This document shows, in pieces, positions 10,675 to 21,097 of a DNA stretch of 64,000 nt. The notes under the pieces are model-generated. The model worked only from the letters and a program-made list of their open reading frames with translations, did no database searches and was not told the origin of the DNA. Position 1 is the stretch's first letter; each line of letters starts with the position of its first letter. The DNA comes from Galerina marginata (Eukaryota > Basidiomycota > Agaricomycetes > Agaricales > Galerinaceae). Made by a program: the position numbers and the translations under genes. Location of the stretch: NCBI GenBank assembly GCA_023014335.1, contig JAECYW010000002.1, positions 1,364,001-1,428,000 on the forward strand. Direction: 5' to 3'.

Positions 10675-13041
10675 ATGCCCAAGGCAAAGGTCGAGCACCC
10701 CCACGCTCGTCGACGTACTCTCTCCGATCCCCTCGCCGCTGCCCTCCTCCCGCCCCCAGATGAGTCGCCTATCGAGCGGGAGGTCCGGCTCAGGGCCGAA
10801 ATCGATGCCAAGAAAGTCAGCGACTCGATCGATGACATGATTCGCATCGAGAGGAATGAGAGGAAAAAGTCCAAGACTGAGGTCAACGTTCTGCTTCTCG
10901 GTCAGTCGGAGTCGGGTAAAAGCACCACTCTCAAACGTGAGTTTCTTGTCTTTGTATTTGGCGCGTTCATGTTTGGGGCTTGAATGGACCTCAAAGTTTG
11001 TTATTAGTCACCACTTTTGCCCATTCTTTTGGATCTGTCACTTTTTCCCGGTTGAAGCCGTATCGCTAACGGATTCAGACAGAATTTCAGCTATTACATT
11101 CCCCCTCTGCATTCCATGCCGAAAGAATAGCATGGAGAGCTGTAATTTATTTGAACCTTGTTCGTTCTGTCAGGCGGTAAGCGTTCTACTGCCTAAATCC
11201 TTGTTCTCCATATGGCTCTAATGGCTTATCAACTCCTTTCAAAGCATACTGGATGCTCTTGCGCCGGAGTCGGATGCCTTAGACGATCACGATGACGGCG
11301 AGGAGGTTGAAACTGCGTCTGTCATAATCACATCCAGCGGTCGTCCCCCGTCGGCTATTCTTGGCACTCGAGTTTCTAACTACGATACATATCGACGGAA
11401 ACTCGAGCCTCTCGCCGATCTGGAAGAGCGCCTCATCCGTTTACTCTCCTCCCCTGACGAGGATGAAGCCACTCACCTTGGTCCTTCACGACCGGTTTGG
11501 GAACACTATGCCAATTTTCGCAAGGCCAATGAAAATATGCCTCCGCCCTCCAATGGTATGCCAAATGGTCGTCCATCTCCTACCATCATGATCCCTCAGA
11601 AAAACAAACGGCCTCATCTGGGGGAATAAAACCCAATACTGTCACTTCACCCAACACTGCGTCTTCTAAGGGCAAGGAAATCGTTGTCCATACGTCGACG
11701 AACTGGAAAAAAGCTTTTGCGCTCGGTAGTAAATCTAAAAGTCCGAAGAGCGCACATTCTGGGGAGATTGAGGGGTGGTGGGAAGATCCTGACGACCCTG
11801 TCCATACTCTCAATGCATGTGCTCCCGCAATGCAGGAATTATGGCGAGATCAGCAAGTCAGGAAACGCCTTCAAGAGAAGCGCTTGCGATTCGAGGAAAG
11901 CAGTGGTTTGTGAGTTGATTCAATCTATTTCCTCGGTCAATTTTAGTCATTTTATTTAGTTACCTTGACGAAATTCCGAGGATTACTGCCAAGAAATACA
12001 TTCCCACAGACGGTGAGTTTCTTCTCTTTCGAACACAGGGCAGTATTCTGATCGCCTCATCATGTAGCGGATGTTCTGAAAGCCCGCTTGAAAACCATGG
12101 GTGTCGTCGAGCATACATTCTCTATCCCGTCCGGCAGTAACAGAGGTGTTGAATGGCGTATTTATGACGTTGGCGGTGCAAGAAATCAACGCCAGGCCTG
12201 GGCGCCTTATTTCGAGGATGGTGAGAGTTATCATATGGGTCAACGGTCATCCCTAAATCACTTCCTTCAGTCAATGCCATTATCTTCCTTGCCCCAATAT
12301 CTGTTTTCGACCAGGTATGACTCGTTGGCTTCTACCCCTCGGCAACTAGACTGACCACTTTTTTTTTATCTGAAAAAACCCAGGTTCTCACCGAGGTGAG
12401 AATGCTTTCTATTGGGGGATAATAGTGCCACATGTTGAACTACCCTATTTTAGGACCCTCGAGTAAATCGGCTTGAAGATTCCCTTCTGCTGTGGAAGTC
12501 GGTCGTCTCCAACAAGTTACTCGCCAACGTCAATATCGTCCTTTTCCTCAATAAATGTGATCTGTTACAGGTGGAATTTCAAGTTGTTCTATTAACATAA
12601 ACCACCCTGACATTAAGCCGCAGGCCAAGCTAGATGCCGGAGTGAGGCTTAATCATCATATGATTTCCTATGGCGACAGACCAAATGATTATGATTCTGT
12701 GTCGAAATGTCTGTTTCTTTCTCACTTCCTCCTTAGCGCACAGACTCATTTTATTTTATTCAGATTTCCGGAATAAGTTTGGTGTTATACATCAGTCGTA
12801 TACGCCGAATAAAGAACGAGAGTTGTATAGTGAGTCATCTGTAATCCTCTTCCTTTTGTGAATTGGAGTTGAAAATGTTGCAACAGTTCATTTTACCGCC
12901 TGTCACCGACACTCGAAGAACAGCCGTCATTATTTCTTCGGGTACGTTCGTGGTCTCGATACCTCCCAATGTTTCTAACACTCTACCTTAGTGCGCGACA
13001 TTATCATCAAGGGGAACCTCCGAAACATGAGGCTCGTTTGA
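10675..13041 (+). CDS. Heterotrimeric G protein alpha subunit (basidiomycete-type)
   Basis: Thirteen exons give about 540 residues: 10675-10936, 11083-11176, 11245-11555, 11600-11909, 11960-12012, 12068-12220, 12271-12314, 12384-12395, 12454-12570, 12624-12708, 12764 to 12829 or 12840, 12887-12941, 12992-13041. The P-loop GQSESGKS is at residues 76-83, and switch II reads DVGGARNQR where classical subunits have DVGGQR, so the catalytic Gln is Ala. The NKCD guanine-specificity motif is present. An acidic, Ser-rich insertion of roughly 150 residues lies in the helical domain, so the protein is longer than the usual 350-400. Exon 8 encodes four residues (VLTE) on 12 nt, and one intron is 44 nt. 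After exon 11 the consensus donor leads to a reading-frame clash (see findings). It would couple a seven-helix receptor to downstream signalling. Confidence 0.88.
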
Positions 13042-13654
13042 TGTACAGCCGTATTTCGTTGGTTCTTTCCAAGACATGGGACTTGTCGCTTTATTCACTC
13101 CTAATTCGCACCTTAGTATCTCCCCTTCGCCCTTCTTATTTCGCGCTGTTGCCACCCCTACTTCCACTTCAGCGATACACCGATTTGCATTATTCTGACC
13201 ACGATAGCTTATACTTACTTCCATCCACGAGATCCTCCATTCTATGATACCGATATATCCAGAAATCCCTTAATTTGTTGGGATGTCGTCTAATTGGCCT
13301 CAAATGTGCTGCTTATACCTACCACCTTGGCTTTTGTTGTAATCGCAATTGTATGAAAATCGTTCAATTCCACGTATCAAATACTCCCTGTCATATGTCG
13401 AATCTTTTTTGAGGGCAATTGTGTGCCATTCGTCTGCAGGGATATATACACGATGGCGCAATGTTAATGATTATTAGTTATGTGTAACCTTATCGTCGCT
13501 TCTAAGCAGTCCACTTCCCTACTACTGTACCAAAAGTATGTCGTCGGCAATAAGCGCATATCGATTAACCAGATGTCTGAAAACATTTACTCCCACTCGT
13601 TTCGATTCATTCAGAGGAAGGCTACATTTAATTCGAGCCCTTGCAACATCCACG
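13042..13654. other. Intergenic region
   Basis: About 600 bp between the G-alpha and RidA genes, both on the plus strand. Only unconnected short frames are present; nothing recognisable. Confidence 0.5.
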
Positions 13655-14248
13655 ATGACGTCCAACACATCGACTCATCCGACCTTGTCCGTCGTCTCGA
13701 CGTCGCGTTAGTATCTCTTGCACCTCACTGGGACCCATAACTGACCGCGTTTTATTATAATAGAGGCACCAGCAGCAATTGGGCCATATTCTCAAGCCAT
13801 TAAAGTTGGGGATCTCCTCTTCACATCAGGATCTATTCCGTTGGTTCCGTCGACAGGACAAATTATAGAAGGTGGGGTCGAGGCTCAGACTGAACAGGTT
13901 CTGAAGAACATGAAAGAAGTTGTTGAAGCCGGAGGTTCTCAGTTGGGCAAAGTCGTGAAAGCGACAGTGAGTACACTAGCATCGTCATGTTGAAGACGGA
14001 ATACCTGAATCACGGTGTCATTTGTTGAACCTAGGTTTTCTTGAAGTCGATGGACGACTTCGTCGCTGTGAATAATGTATATGCCAAGTTCTTTGGAAAC
14101 CACACTCCCGCGAGATCGGCAGTCGAAGTGGCGCGTCTACCGAAAGATGTCCTTGTTGAAATCGAGTGCATTGCAAGGTGAGCTGGGATCCTAAGTGATG
14201 ACTTTGATACTGCAATCCGAGTCTAATCCTATGTACAGCCTGAAGTAG
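13655..14248 (+). CDS. RidA/YjgF/YER057c-family 2-iminoalkanoate deaminase
   Basis: Four exons (13655-13706, 13764-13966, 14035-14177, 14239-14248) give 135 residues, close to the family norm of about 130. RidA proteins form trimers that hydrolyse reactive enamine/imine products of PLP enzymes such as threonine dehydratase; eukaryotic members act in the cytosol or mitochondria (yeast Hmf1 and Mmf1). Family signatures are clear: AAIGPYSQA near the N-terminus, [12 protein letters not shown], the [11 protein letters not shown] block, and the C-terminal signature [20 protein letters not shown] that carries the substrate-binding Arg and Glu. The last exon holds only three codons and the stop. No long mitochondrial presequence is visible, so I favour a cytosolic protein. 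It is convergent with the proteasome gene, whose stop lies about 150 bp away. Confidence 0.93.
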
Positions 14249-14394
14249 AATGACATGAAACCCCTGTTCTGCTGCAAACTACTATTAATGAAGCACAGAG
14301 AAGATATCAAACCTTTTTGTAACTTCTGAAGCTAAACCGTGTTTCGAAGGTGGGATAGAAAATGCAAATTACAGATATCCGACAGTACAGAAAA

Positions 14395-15433
14395 TTACAT
14401 GGCTTCAATTACTTCCTTCAAGTTTGCCTCATCCAATATTTCAAATCCTTTCGACGATGTAACCTATAGAAAATGTCAGATTATACAAGATCTTCCAGCT
14501 CAGGAAAGGACAGACCTGTGCCAGTTGCACGTTGTGTTGGTCGAGTTTCTCCTCCATCACTTGTTTCAGAACGCTCAAAGTCAATAGCTGGGCCTCTCGT
14601 AGGGTCATTTGCTGAAAGAAGTCCCGTTAACAATACTTCTCGATGATACAACACCAACTATACCTTGTGCCATTTATCTTGAAGTTCGCTCTGGGCAGCT
14701 TCTGATCCTGATCCAATTGCTTTGGCGTCATATCGTACAAATGTCCCAGAGGGATCGGTGTGGTATCTAATACATATGAGCCCAAGGGAATATACAGATG
14801 GAAAAGCAGACTTACAGTTGTGGCCCAAGTTCATCAATACCAGCAATGAGAAGTGCGACACCAAACGGTCTACTCATCATTGCTTCTTCGTCGTGGACAG
14901 CTCTCTCCAAACCTAAGAGCAAGATCACAGACAGCTTGTGTTACACTCTCGACCTTGATCTTTTCATCGTAAGTGAAGGCATGATTTTGGGCCGTTACTC
15001 GAGCGTGGTCGATCATCGTTCGGGCGTCTGCCGTCAATCCGGACATTGCACAGCCAAGGTGAGAATCGATTTCCATGATCTTTTCAATTGAACTTGATTC
15101 TAGCAGAGGTGACTGGACACGCTTTTCTACGCCAAGAACTACACCCTCTGGCGTTCGAATACCGACAGTCGTTGAACCAAGCTGTACTGAAGATGTGAAT
15201 TTGGATCTTCCAAGCCAGGCATAAATACGAACTTTTATGGCCTCAATGGCATATTCGACTGTAGAAATGACTCGGGACCCGTTGAAAGCATAGTAGCACC
15301 GGAGGAAATACCTTGAAACAGACGACCTTCGGGTGAGAAGGTATTAACACCTCGATCTATATATATATAAGCAATTTGCACGACAAATGAAACATTTGCT
15401 GGACGTACCGTATTCAGAACGCGTCAAAAACAT
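14395..15433 (-). CDS. PUP2: 20S proteasome subunit alpha-5, with an apparent +1 frameshift
   Basis: Seven exons (15409-15433, 15312-15356, 15233-15258, 14816-15181, 14664-14766, 14516-14611, 14395-14463) encode a protein of about 242 residues that forms part of the alpha ring of the 20S core. The start [19 protein letters not shown] is the alpha-5 N-terminal signature of the gate. The blocks [46 protein letters not shown] and [15 protein letters not shown] leave little doubt about identity. Exon 4 is 366 nt where the flanking splice phases require 365. One extra base lies near 14899, between the codons for LRFGES and VHDEEAMM, so the genomic frame runs into a stop. No intron explains it. A single-copy alpha-5 should be essential. 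AT repeats lie in intron 1. Confidence 0.93.
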
Positions 15434-15771
15434 ATTGTGAAGGATGTGGGATGAGGGAGTGATTGGCAATTGCTAGAAACCTGGCTTGCGTACTCCGTTC
15501 GACGCGTGTCCATGTCGTGGGAACAATCTAATTATCTAATCTCGGTGTACTCGAGTATGTTCCAATTTCCTTGATTCTGGTTTTTATCCATTGGGTTTCC
15601 AAGGAGAACACAGAGATCCTCGCCTCTTAACTGCCCAGCCAGTGACTACCGGATGGATTTGGTTGAAAGAGGACCACTTGATGCAAACGTTCGGTAGCCG
15701 GAAGTATGGAGCAATCTTAATCGATCGAACATCCGGTCTTGAACGCTCCGGAACTTTCTTCAACAACCACC

Positions 15772-17074
15772 ATGTCCACCACCGATCTCACCGATGCAGA
15801 TTTTCAAAGTATTCTTGCATACACAGTCAGGCTTGCACGGTCTGCTGGCGATCTCATTCTTGAAGGTTCTGCAGCCATACAGGCCGCATCATCAGAATCC
15901 TCTGTTGGCGAAAAGAAGAACTCTGTTGACCTGGTGACAGAATACGATGTTCGAGTGGAAGAGTTGGTAAAAAAGGAGTTGAAATCTCAATTTCCTTCCT
16001 TCCAGTTGTATGTTTCCCTCGCAGCTTCGCGCCTGATGACTGTGTCGATTCAACAGCAGTATCGGTGAAGAATCTTACGCGGCTGGATCTCGTCCTCCAT
16101 TAACAGACCAACCTACCTTCTGCGTCGACCCCATCGGTAACGATCCTCCTTTATTCGAGTATCAATTCCTTACATATGGCTCAGATGGAACCACTAACTT
16201 CATCCACGGCTTCCCTTTTGTCTGTATTTCTCTTGGGCTCATCCACCAGCGGCGCCCGGTTCTCGGAGTTATTTACAATCCCTTCCTTGACCATCTCGTG
16301 AGTTGGATGTAAGGACCACAGGAACACTTCGCTTGAGAACTCTGAGTCTTCAGTACACAGGCATAAAAGGTCATGGTTCTTACCTGACACGTGGCTTAAA
16401 CGCTAAACCAGTCAAGCTACCTTTGTCGAAACCGAAGCCCTTGCCTTCTCTCAGCCAAGCATTGATTGGTACAGAACTTCTTGAAAACCGTTGCATTGGT
16501 GTTAATAATTAAATCTTGTCAACAGCCTGTTGAATGGGGCTCGGATCGTACCAAAACCACGATTGATGCGAAGGCCGGTTCGTTCTCTCGTCTGTCTGGC
16601 AACCCTGCGCAAGGTGTTTCAGGTGGAAAGATGGCACATTCACTTAGATCTATGGGTAGCGCGGCATTGAACTATGCAATGGTCGCTCAAGGAGGGCTAG
16701 ATCTATACTGGTGCGAGCATTTTCTCACAAGGTATAATTCGGACCTGATCACCTTGTAGGGAGATTGGATGTTGGCCTTGGGATGTATGCGCTGGAATTG
16801 TTATCGCGGAAGAAGCTGGAGGTGTGGTCACAGGCTCTCATTCAACCTTTGCAGCAGCTTCGGACAAGGATTTCGGCGTCGTGACGGAAGAAATACTGAC
16901 AGGAAGGAAGTACATCGTGGTTCGTGCGATTGGTGATACACCGGTATGATTCTGCTTTGCCCTCTCATTTCTTCACATAACTGATAGCGTATTTAGGATG
17001 AAAAGGGGATTGTCGCCCAAAAAAGGATCGTCAAGGAATTTTACGACACAGTTGAGGATGTGGATGCCAGCTAA
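15772..17074 (+). CDS. Inositol monophosphatase family enzyme, with an apparent +1 frameshift
   Basis: Seven exons (15772-16007, 16060-16136, 16185-16297, 16354-16468, 16526-16710, 16760-16943, 16997-17074) give 328 residues once one surplus base is ignored. The enzyme class hydrolyses inositol monophosphates with Mg2+ and feeds the inositol pool. Metal-binding motifs are all present: IGEES (Glu), DPIDGTTN split by intron 2, and the C-terminal WPWDVCAG. The block ALI-x-VEWGSDR is typical of fungal members of this branch. Exon 5 begins CCTGTTGAATGG after a CAG acceptor; with exon 4 ending in phase 1 at 16468, an extra T at 16528 breaks the frame. The only donor giving a continuous frame would create a 25-nt intron. 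The upstream in-frame TTG at 15739 is not needed; the ATG at 15772 was chosen. Confidence 0.9.
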
Positions 17075-18217
17075 ATATAGACGAAAAATGCGCATGCTTT
17101 GACACTATAACTACATAGGATCCCTGAAATATGAATGTCGTTAATGTCGGTGTGTACGACCCGACATTTGAAGCGCTAAGGACTGGATATTAGTACTGAA
17201 TAAGTACGTCGCTCGAGAACAATTTTGACCGGTTAATTTGCGTAATGCCTTCGTCAGGAAAATTGGGTATGATGTATTATCAGTTGCCAATCAAAACTAG
17301 CTATAGGCCACCCAACCAGTTTTCCTGTAGCATTAGATTTGTAATGGCAATGCCAGACTTCAAACGCGATGAGGTCACATCGCGTGATTAATTACTATGA
17401 TCGGTCGTTGGGGCTTACGCGCCGACCCAAATTACACAACCCTATCGAGCTCTATCACTTGCCACCTTGGACTGCAACAAGAGCGAAAACAGTGTCATAT
17501 GTTTGCTACGCAACTCCAATCCGAGCTGATCGTATTTCTCCGTCTCTCCTTCGACCAAGAGCGGTCGTTTTGTTCTTTTCACATATGACAACCTTCTGGC
17601 AGGGGCCTTCTTTTTACACTCCCCACTCCAGCATGGATCCGACCTAGCTTCGAGTGAACCAAGGTGCAAAGCTAGTTTACCATTGCGGCAGCAAGAGCCA
17701 TTCCAACCAACCGCTATGCCATCCAACTAGTTATATTCATCGCTTTCGGTATGGTTTTCTTAGAAGTGCTTCCTTCTCACCGCCGAATGAGTGCTCAATG
17801 TCGACTTCAGGCGGTAAGGGCCTGCTTCATCGCCAACTAGACTGAACAATAGCGTAAGTGTTCTTGTCAATAGTTTCTCCCCCGTAATAACCCGTTTGTG
17901 GCAGGTTTGACTTGAATAGGCTTTCCTTTTTCGTTACGACATTGGTTGGTTGGTTGTAGTAACCGGCGGGGTCCCAATATAGTGAACAGCCGGCCCAAAA
18001 GCACACATCATGAGACCTGTTAACTCAGAGGTGCTGATGAGACGTCAAAGCCGTCTACGGGTTTGATGGGCCAACCACTATTCATTTACCTGCGAGCAAG
18101 CAGCAGAATAGCCAAGGCTATCTCACCGTGGCGAGCATAGGACGTAGTATTATTTATACAGGTTTTAATGTTTATTGACATTCAACCCCAGGCATGGACG
18201 GGCGAATCAAACGGGTT
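17075..18217. other. Decayed intergenic DNA
   Basis: About 1.1 kb with short frames but no complete gene. A hydrophobic stretch near 17715-17745 (IQLVIFIAFG) could be a remnant of the first membrane span of the sugar transporter whose remains start near 19360, but this is speculative. Confidence 0.35.
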
Positions 18218-18869
18218 CTAACGTTCAACCAGCATATAATTTGAGGACAACTGCGGTACAGACTCGTGTACATACTCCGCACAGGCTTTAAACTCGTTAA
18301 GTGCATGATAAACATAAGCAGCAAACTCAGGTAAAAGGGCTTTGCAGCTCAAAAACGCTGTCACGTCTTCATAATAGCCTTTGGTGCGATACTGCCATTG
18401 TTTCTGCTGCGTAGCACGACCCATTAAAGCTGCCCGTCTCTGGAGGAGGACTTCAGGAAGCGAGTGGCAATGAAAGCAGGGCATGTGGCTCATCCTCAAC
18501 TTGTTCGCGACAGAAACGACAAAGCCTGAGATGGCGGGGTACCACATCTCTATGGCGCTCCTTCCGTCTCTGCGTTTCAGGCACCGACTTGGGCTCGTGC
18601 AACCCTGTACTGGGCTCGCGTTGGCCACCACGCATGGAGTCAGTTAAAGACGAGAGCGATGATACGTGCAAAAGAGATGTTTCAGAATAATGAGAGTCAG
18701 AGGGGGAAGAGGGAGGTTCGTGGGGCAGGTCATCCCAGTGCAGGTCCATAAGCAACAACCGCCACTTTTCCTCCCGCTCTTCCGCAGTGAACCCCAAATC
18801 GTCCGCCATTAGGTTTGGGTAGAGCTCGCACTGTGGTCGACAAGTCCTGAAAGGAAGCCTGCTGCGCAC
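18218..18869 (-). mobile_element. Remnant of a non-LTR retrotransposon (C-terminal part of the reverse transcriptase polyprotein)
   Basis: Two overlapping minus-strand frames together encode a sequence with the motif VPRHLRLCRFC followed by VEDEPHALL and then CHSLPEVLLQRRAALM. This CRFC...DEPHALL...C pattern is the zinc-knuckle-like region after the reverse transcriptase domain that is abundant in agaricomycete retroelement polyproteins. The two parts are in different frames, with the switch near 18470-18485, so the copy is broken. No catalytic reverse transcriptase residues, long terminal repeats or target-site duplication are visible. Confidence 0.6.
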
Positions 18870-19168
18870 TTTTGAGACAGACCCTGTCTCACTTTTTTGA
18901 GGTCATATTGACATCATCAGCACATCATCGGGGGTCAAGCAGATTTGCGTTGGCGACTGCAGGCCCCAGGGGGAAGTTATGCTGCACGCGATGCTGACGA
19001 TGCGTAGCAGACACTGTGGGATTCGTAAAGGATGCTGGACTCGTACAGGACATGTAGGACACGATGAACAACAATAAAGGCACAGGCAACTTGACGTGCA
19101 AGAGAGACTTCTACCAGCAGGCAGTGGAACGTAAACACAATCGCGCTTATCGAGCAACAACAACTAAG

Positions 19169-19300
19169 TGCCCCCAAGTGACACCCGCTTGCGCTGACAA
19201 GGCTAACCAATAACCACAGGCACCACGGAACAAGGAAGGAGACCACACTCATCCAGCCACAACGAACGACATGCCCCCAAGTGACACTCGCTTGTGCTGA
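19169..19300. repeat. Diverged direct repeat of about 103-bp period
   Basis: A 29-base core, TGCCCCCAAGTGACAC followed by CGCTTG and GCTGA, occurs at 19169-19197 and again at 19272-19300 with two differences. The sequence before each copy is also loosely alike (CAACAACAACTAAG versus CACAACGAACGACA), so this is probably an aged tandem duplication next to the retroelement remnant. Confidence 0.65.
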
Positions 19301-19359
19301 TGGTTGTGGTGGTGTCATTTCGGTTAGGGTGCATTTTTCGTCTCCTTCGAAAAGCACTG

Positions 19360-20950
19360 ACTTGATTTACCTGCAGGGATGCTTGATTATGCCCAAATTT
19401 GTGCGCCGATTTGGAGAAGTTGACGGGAATGGCCAACATCTCTTGTCGAGGTCTAGGCAGTCCATTATTACCTCTCTTCTCTCTGCCGGGTCAGCAATTT
19501 TCCTTTCTATTGAACTGTAAATTGATCATAGTTTACCTGTTCTTCAGAACCTTCGTGTATGTAGCCTGTTAAAGTCTTTTTCGGGCTCTTAAGATAATTT
19601 TACAGAGGAGCTCTGGCACAAGCTTTCACCTCTGACCGTTTTGGCCGTCGAGGGCCAATTCTCATTTGGCCGGCCATATTTACAATCGGAGTCGCGGTTC
19701 AGACCGGAATTTTCTATAGTCCAGTTGACTATAGGAAGGTTTGTTGCAGATCTCGGTGTGGGTGCTTTATCAGGTATGGAGTCTAATGTTGCGCGTCCTT
19801 GTAAATCTGACATATATGTGCTCCATAGCGATCGTCCTGTGAGTATTGTTCTGGAAGACCCTCAATCACAATCACTCACATAACAAGATTGTATAATGGT
19901 GAAAACATCGCCAAAAGCATTACGAGGAACGATGCTGGTTCTCTATCAGTTGCAAATCATCATTGGGTTAGGAGTTGTTTTGAGGGATCTTCAAATTTAA
20001 CCGACTCGTCCTGTAGGCTCTTCCTGAGCTATGGACTGGACCTCGCGACCCATAAAATCCCAAACTCTGCGTCCTGGCGCATTCCTGTGGGCTTGCAACT
20101 TCTCTTAGGACTAATCCTGCTCTCTGGCATTTTCTTTTTACCTGAATCTCCGTAAGTTTGCAATGAGTATATCCGCTGTTGAAGCTGACCAACCCTGTTT
20201 GTAGTCGACATCTCCTTGGAACAGGTAGACGAGTAGAAGCCTGTAAAGTTCTTGCGTCTTTGAACAGCGTACCCGAGGACGAGGCCTTGTTGATTCAGAC
20301 GAACTTGCTGGGGAACTTGATTTTGCTATTCGCGCAGAGAACGAAGGCGGGAAGGCCACGAGTGTTTTTCTACCAGGAACAACCTTTGGAAGCGTACCGG
20401 AAATGGAATGATGCTCCACTTTATACAGAACTGAACAGCCAGAACTTTTACTGTGAGCGCTGCTTCGCGTATTTATTAATACAGGAATCTCACTTTCCAC
20501 AGATTACTACGGGGATACTTTCTTCCAGAGCGCGGGTACTGAGTGGGTACCAGTGCCTTTGGAAATCCTCTTTCTTTCTGACTCCATTAACTTAGACTGT
20601 CTCCATATGTCATTCAAACCATCCTTGGTGGGGTATCGGTTGTTGGCACCATTCCGGCTCAGGTAAGCGTCTCCCCCTTCGCTCTTTAGATACGGCCGAT
20701 CTGATAAACAGGACCCCCATCACTTGTTGACAGTCGTATTCAGGCTGGTCTTGTTGGTCACTTCACTCTCGCACCGGTAGGCACTCCGAAAGACCAGCTC
20801 ACGAAACGCAACAAACAAGGAGGTAAGTAAAATCTCAACTAATTTTTTTTTTGTTAACCACTGAAATGTAGGTGATACCTTGATCGCTTTTGCCGTACTT
20901 CACGTTTTTCGTTTTCCATCTTCTGGGGTCCGATTCCATAAGTAATGAAA
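19360..20950 (+). pseudogene. Broken MFS sugar transporter
   Basis: Pieces of a sugar porter in the expected order are recoverable only by switching frame repeatedly. They include MPKFVRRFGEVD with SRQSIITSLLSAG, a FTSDRFGRRGP loop, IGRFVADLGVGALS, GLDLATHKIPNSASWRIP, IFFLPESPRHLLGTGRR and YVIQTILGGVSVVGTIPA, then FAVLHVF. Intron borders between some pieces are intact. Indels of both signs remain: about one base missing before FSIVQ (near 19715), one extra near 19900, a phase clash around 19970-20015, and bases missing near 20310 and 20430. No start region precedes it and the last third of the transporter is absent. In life it would have been a 12-span hexose or related sugar importer. The retroelement remnant lies directly upstream. 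Confidence 0.8.
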
Positions 20951-21097
20951 TGTCCGCCCATCGTCATTTCGCCTAACATCACCGACTTCTGCTGCATAAT
21001 TTCAGCTGTTGCATGTGAACGTTGGAAGCTATATTTTTTTAACAAATTGTTTGTATCACAAAGTAACGAATTACACGAAATACATGAATGGGGAAAT

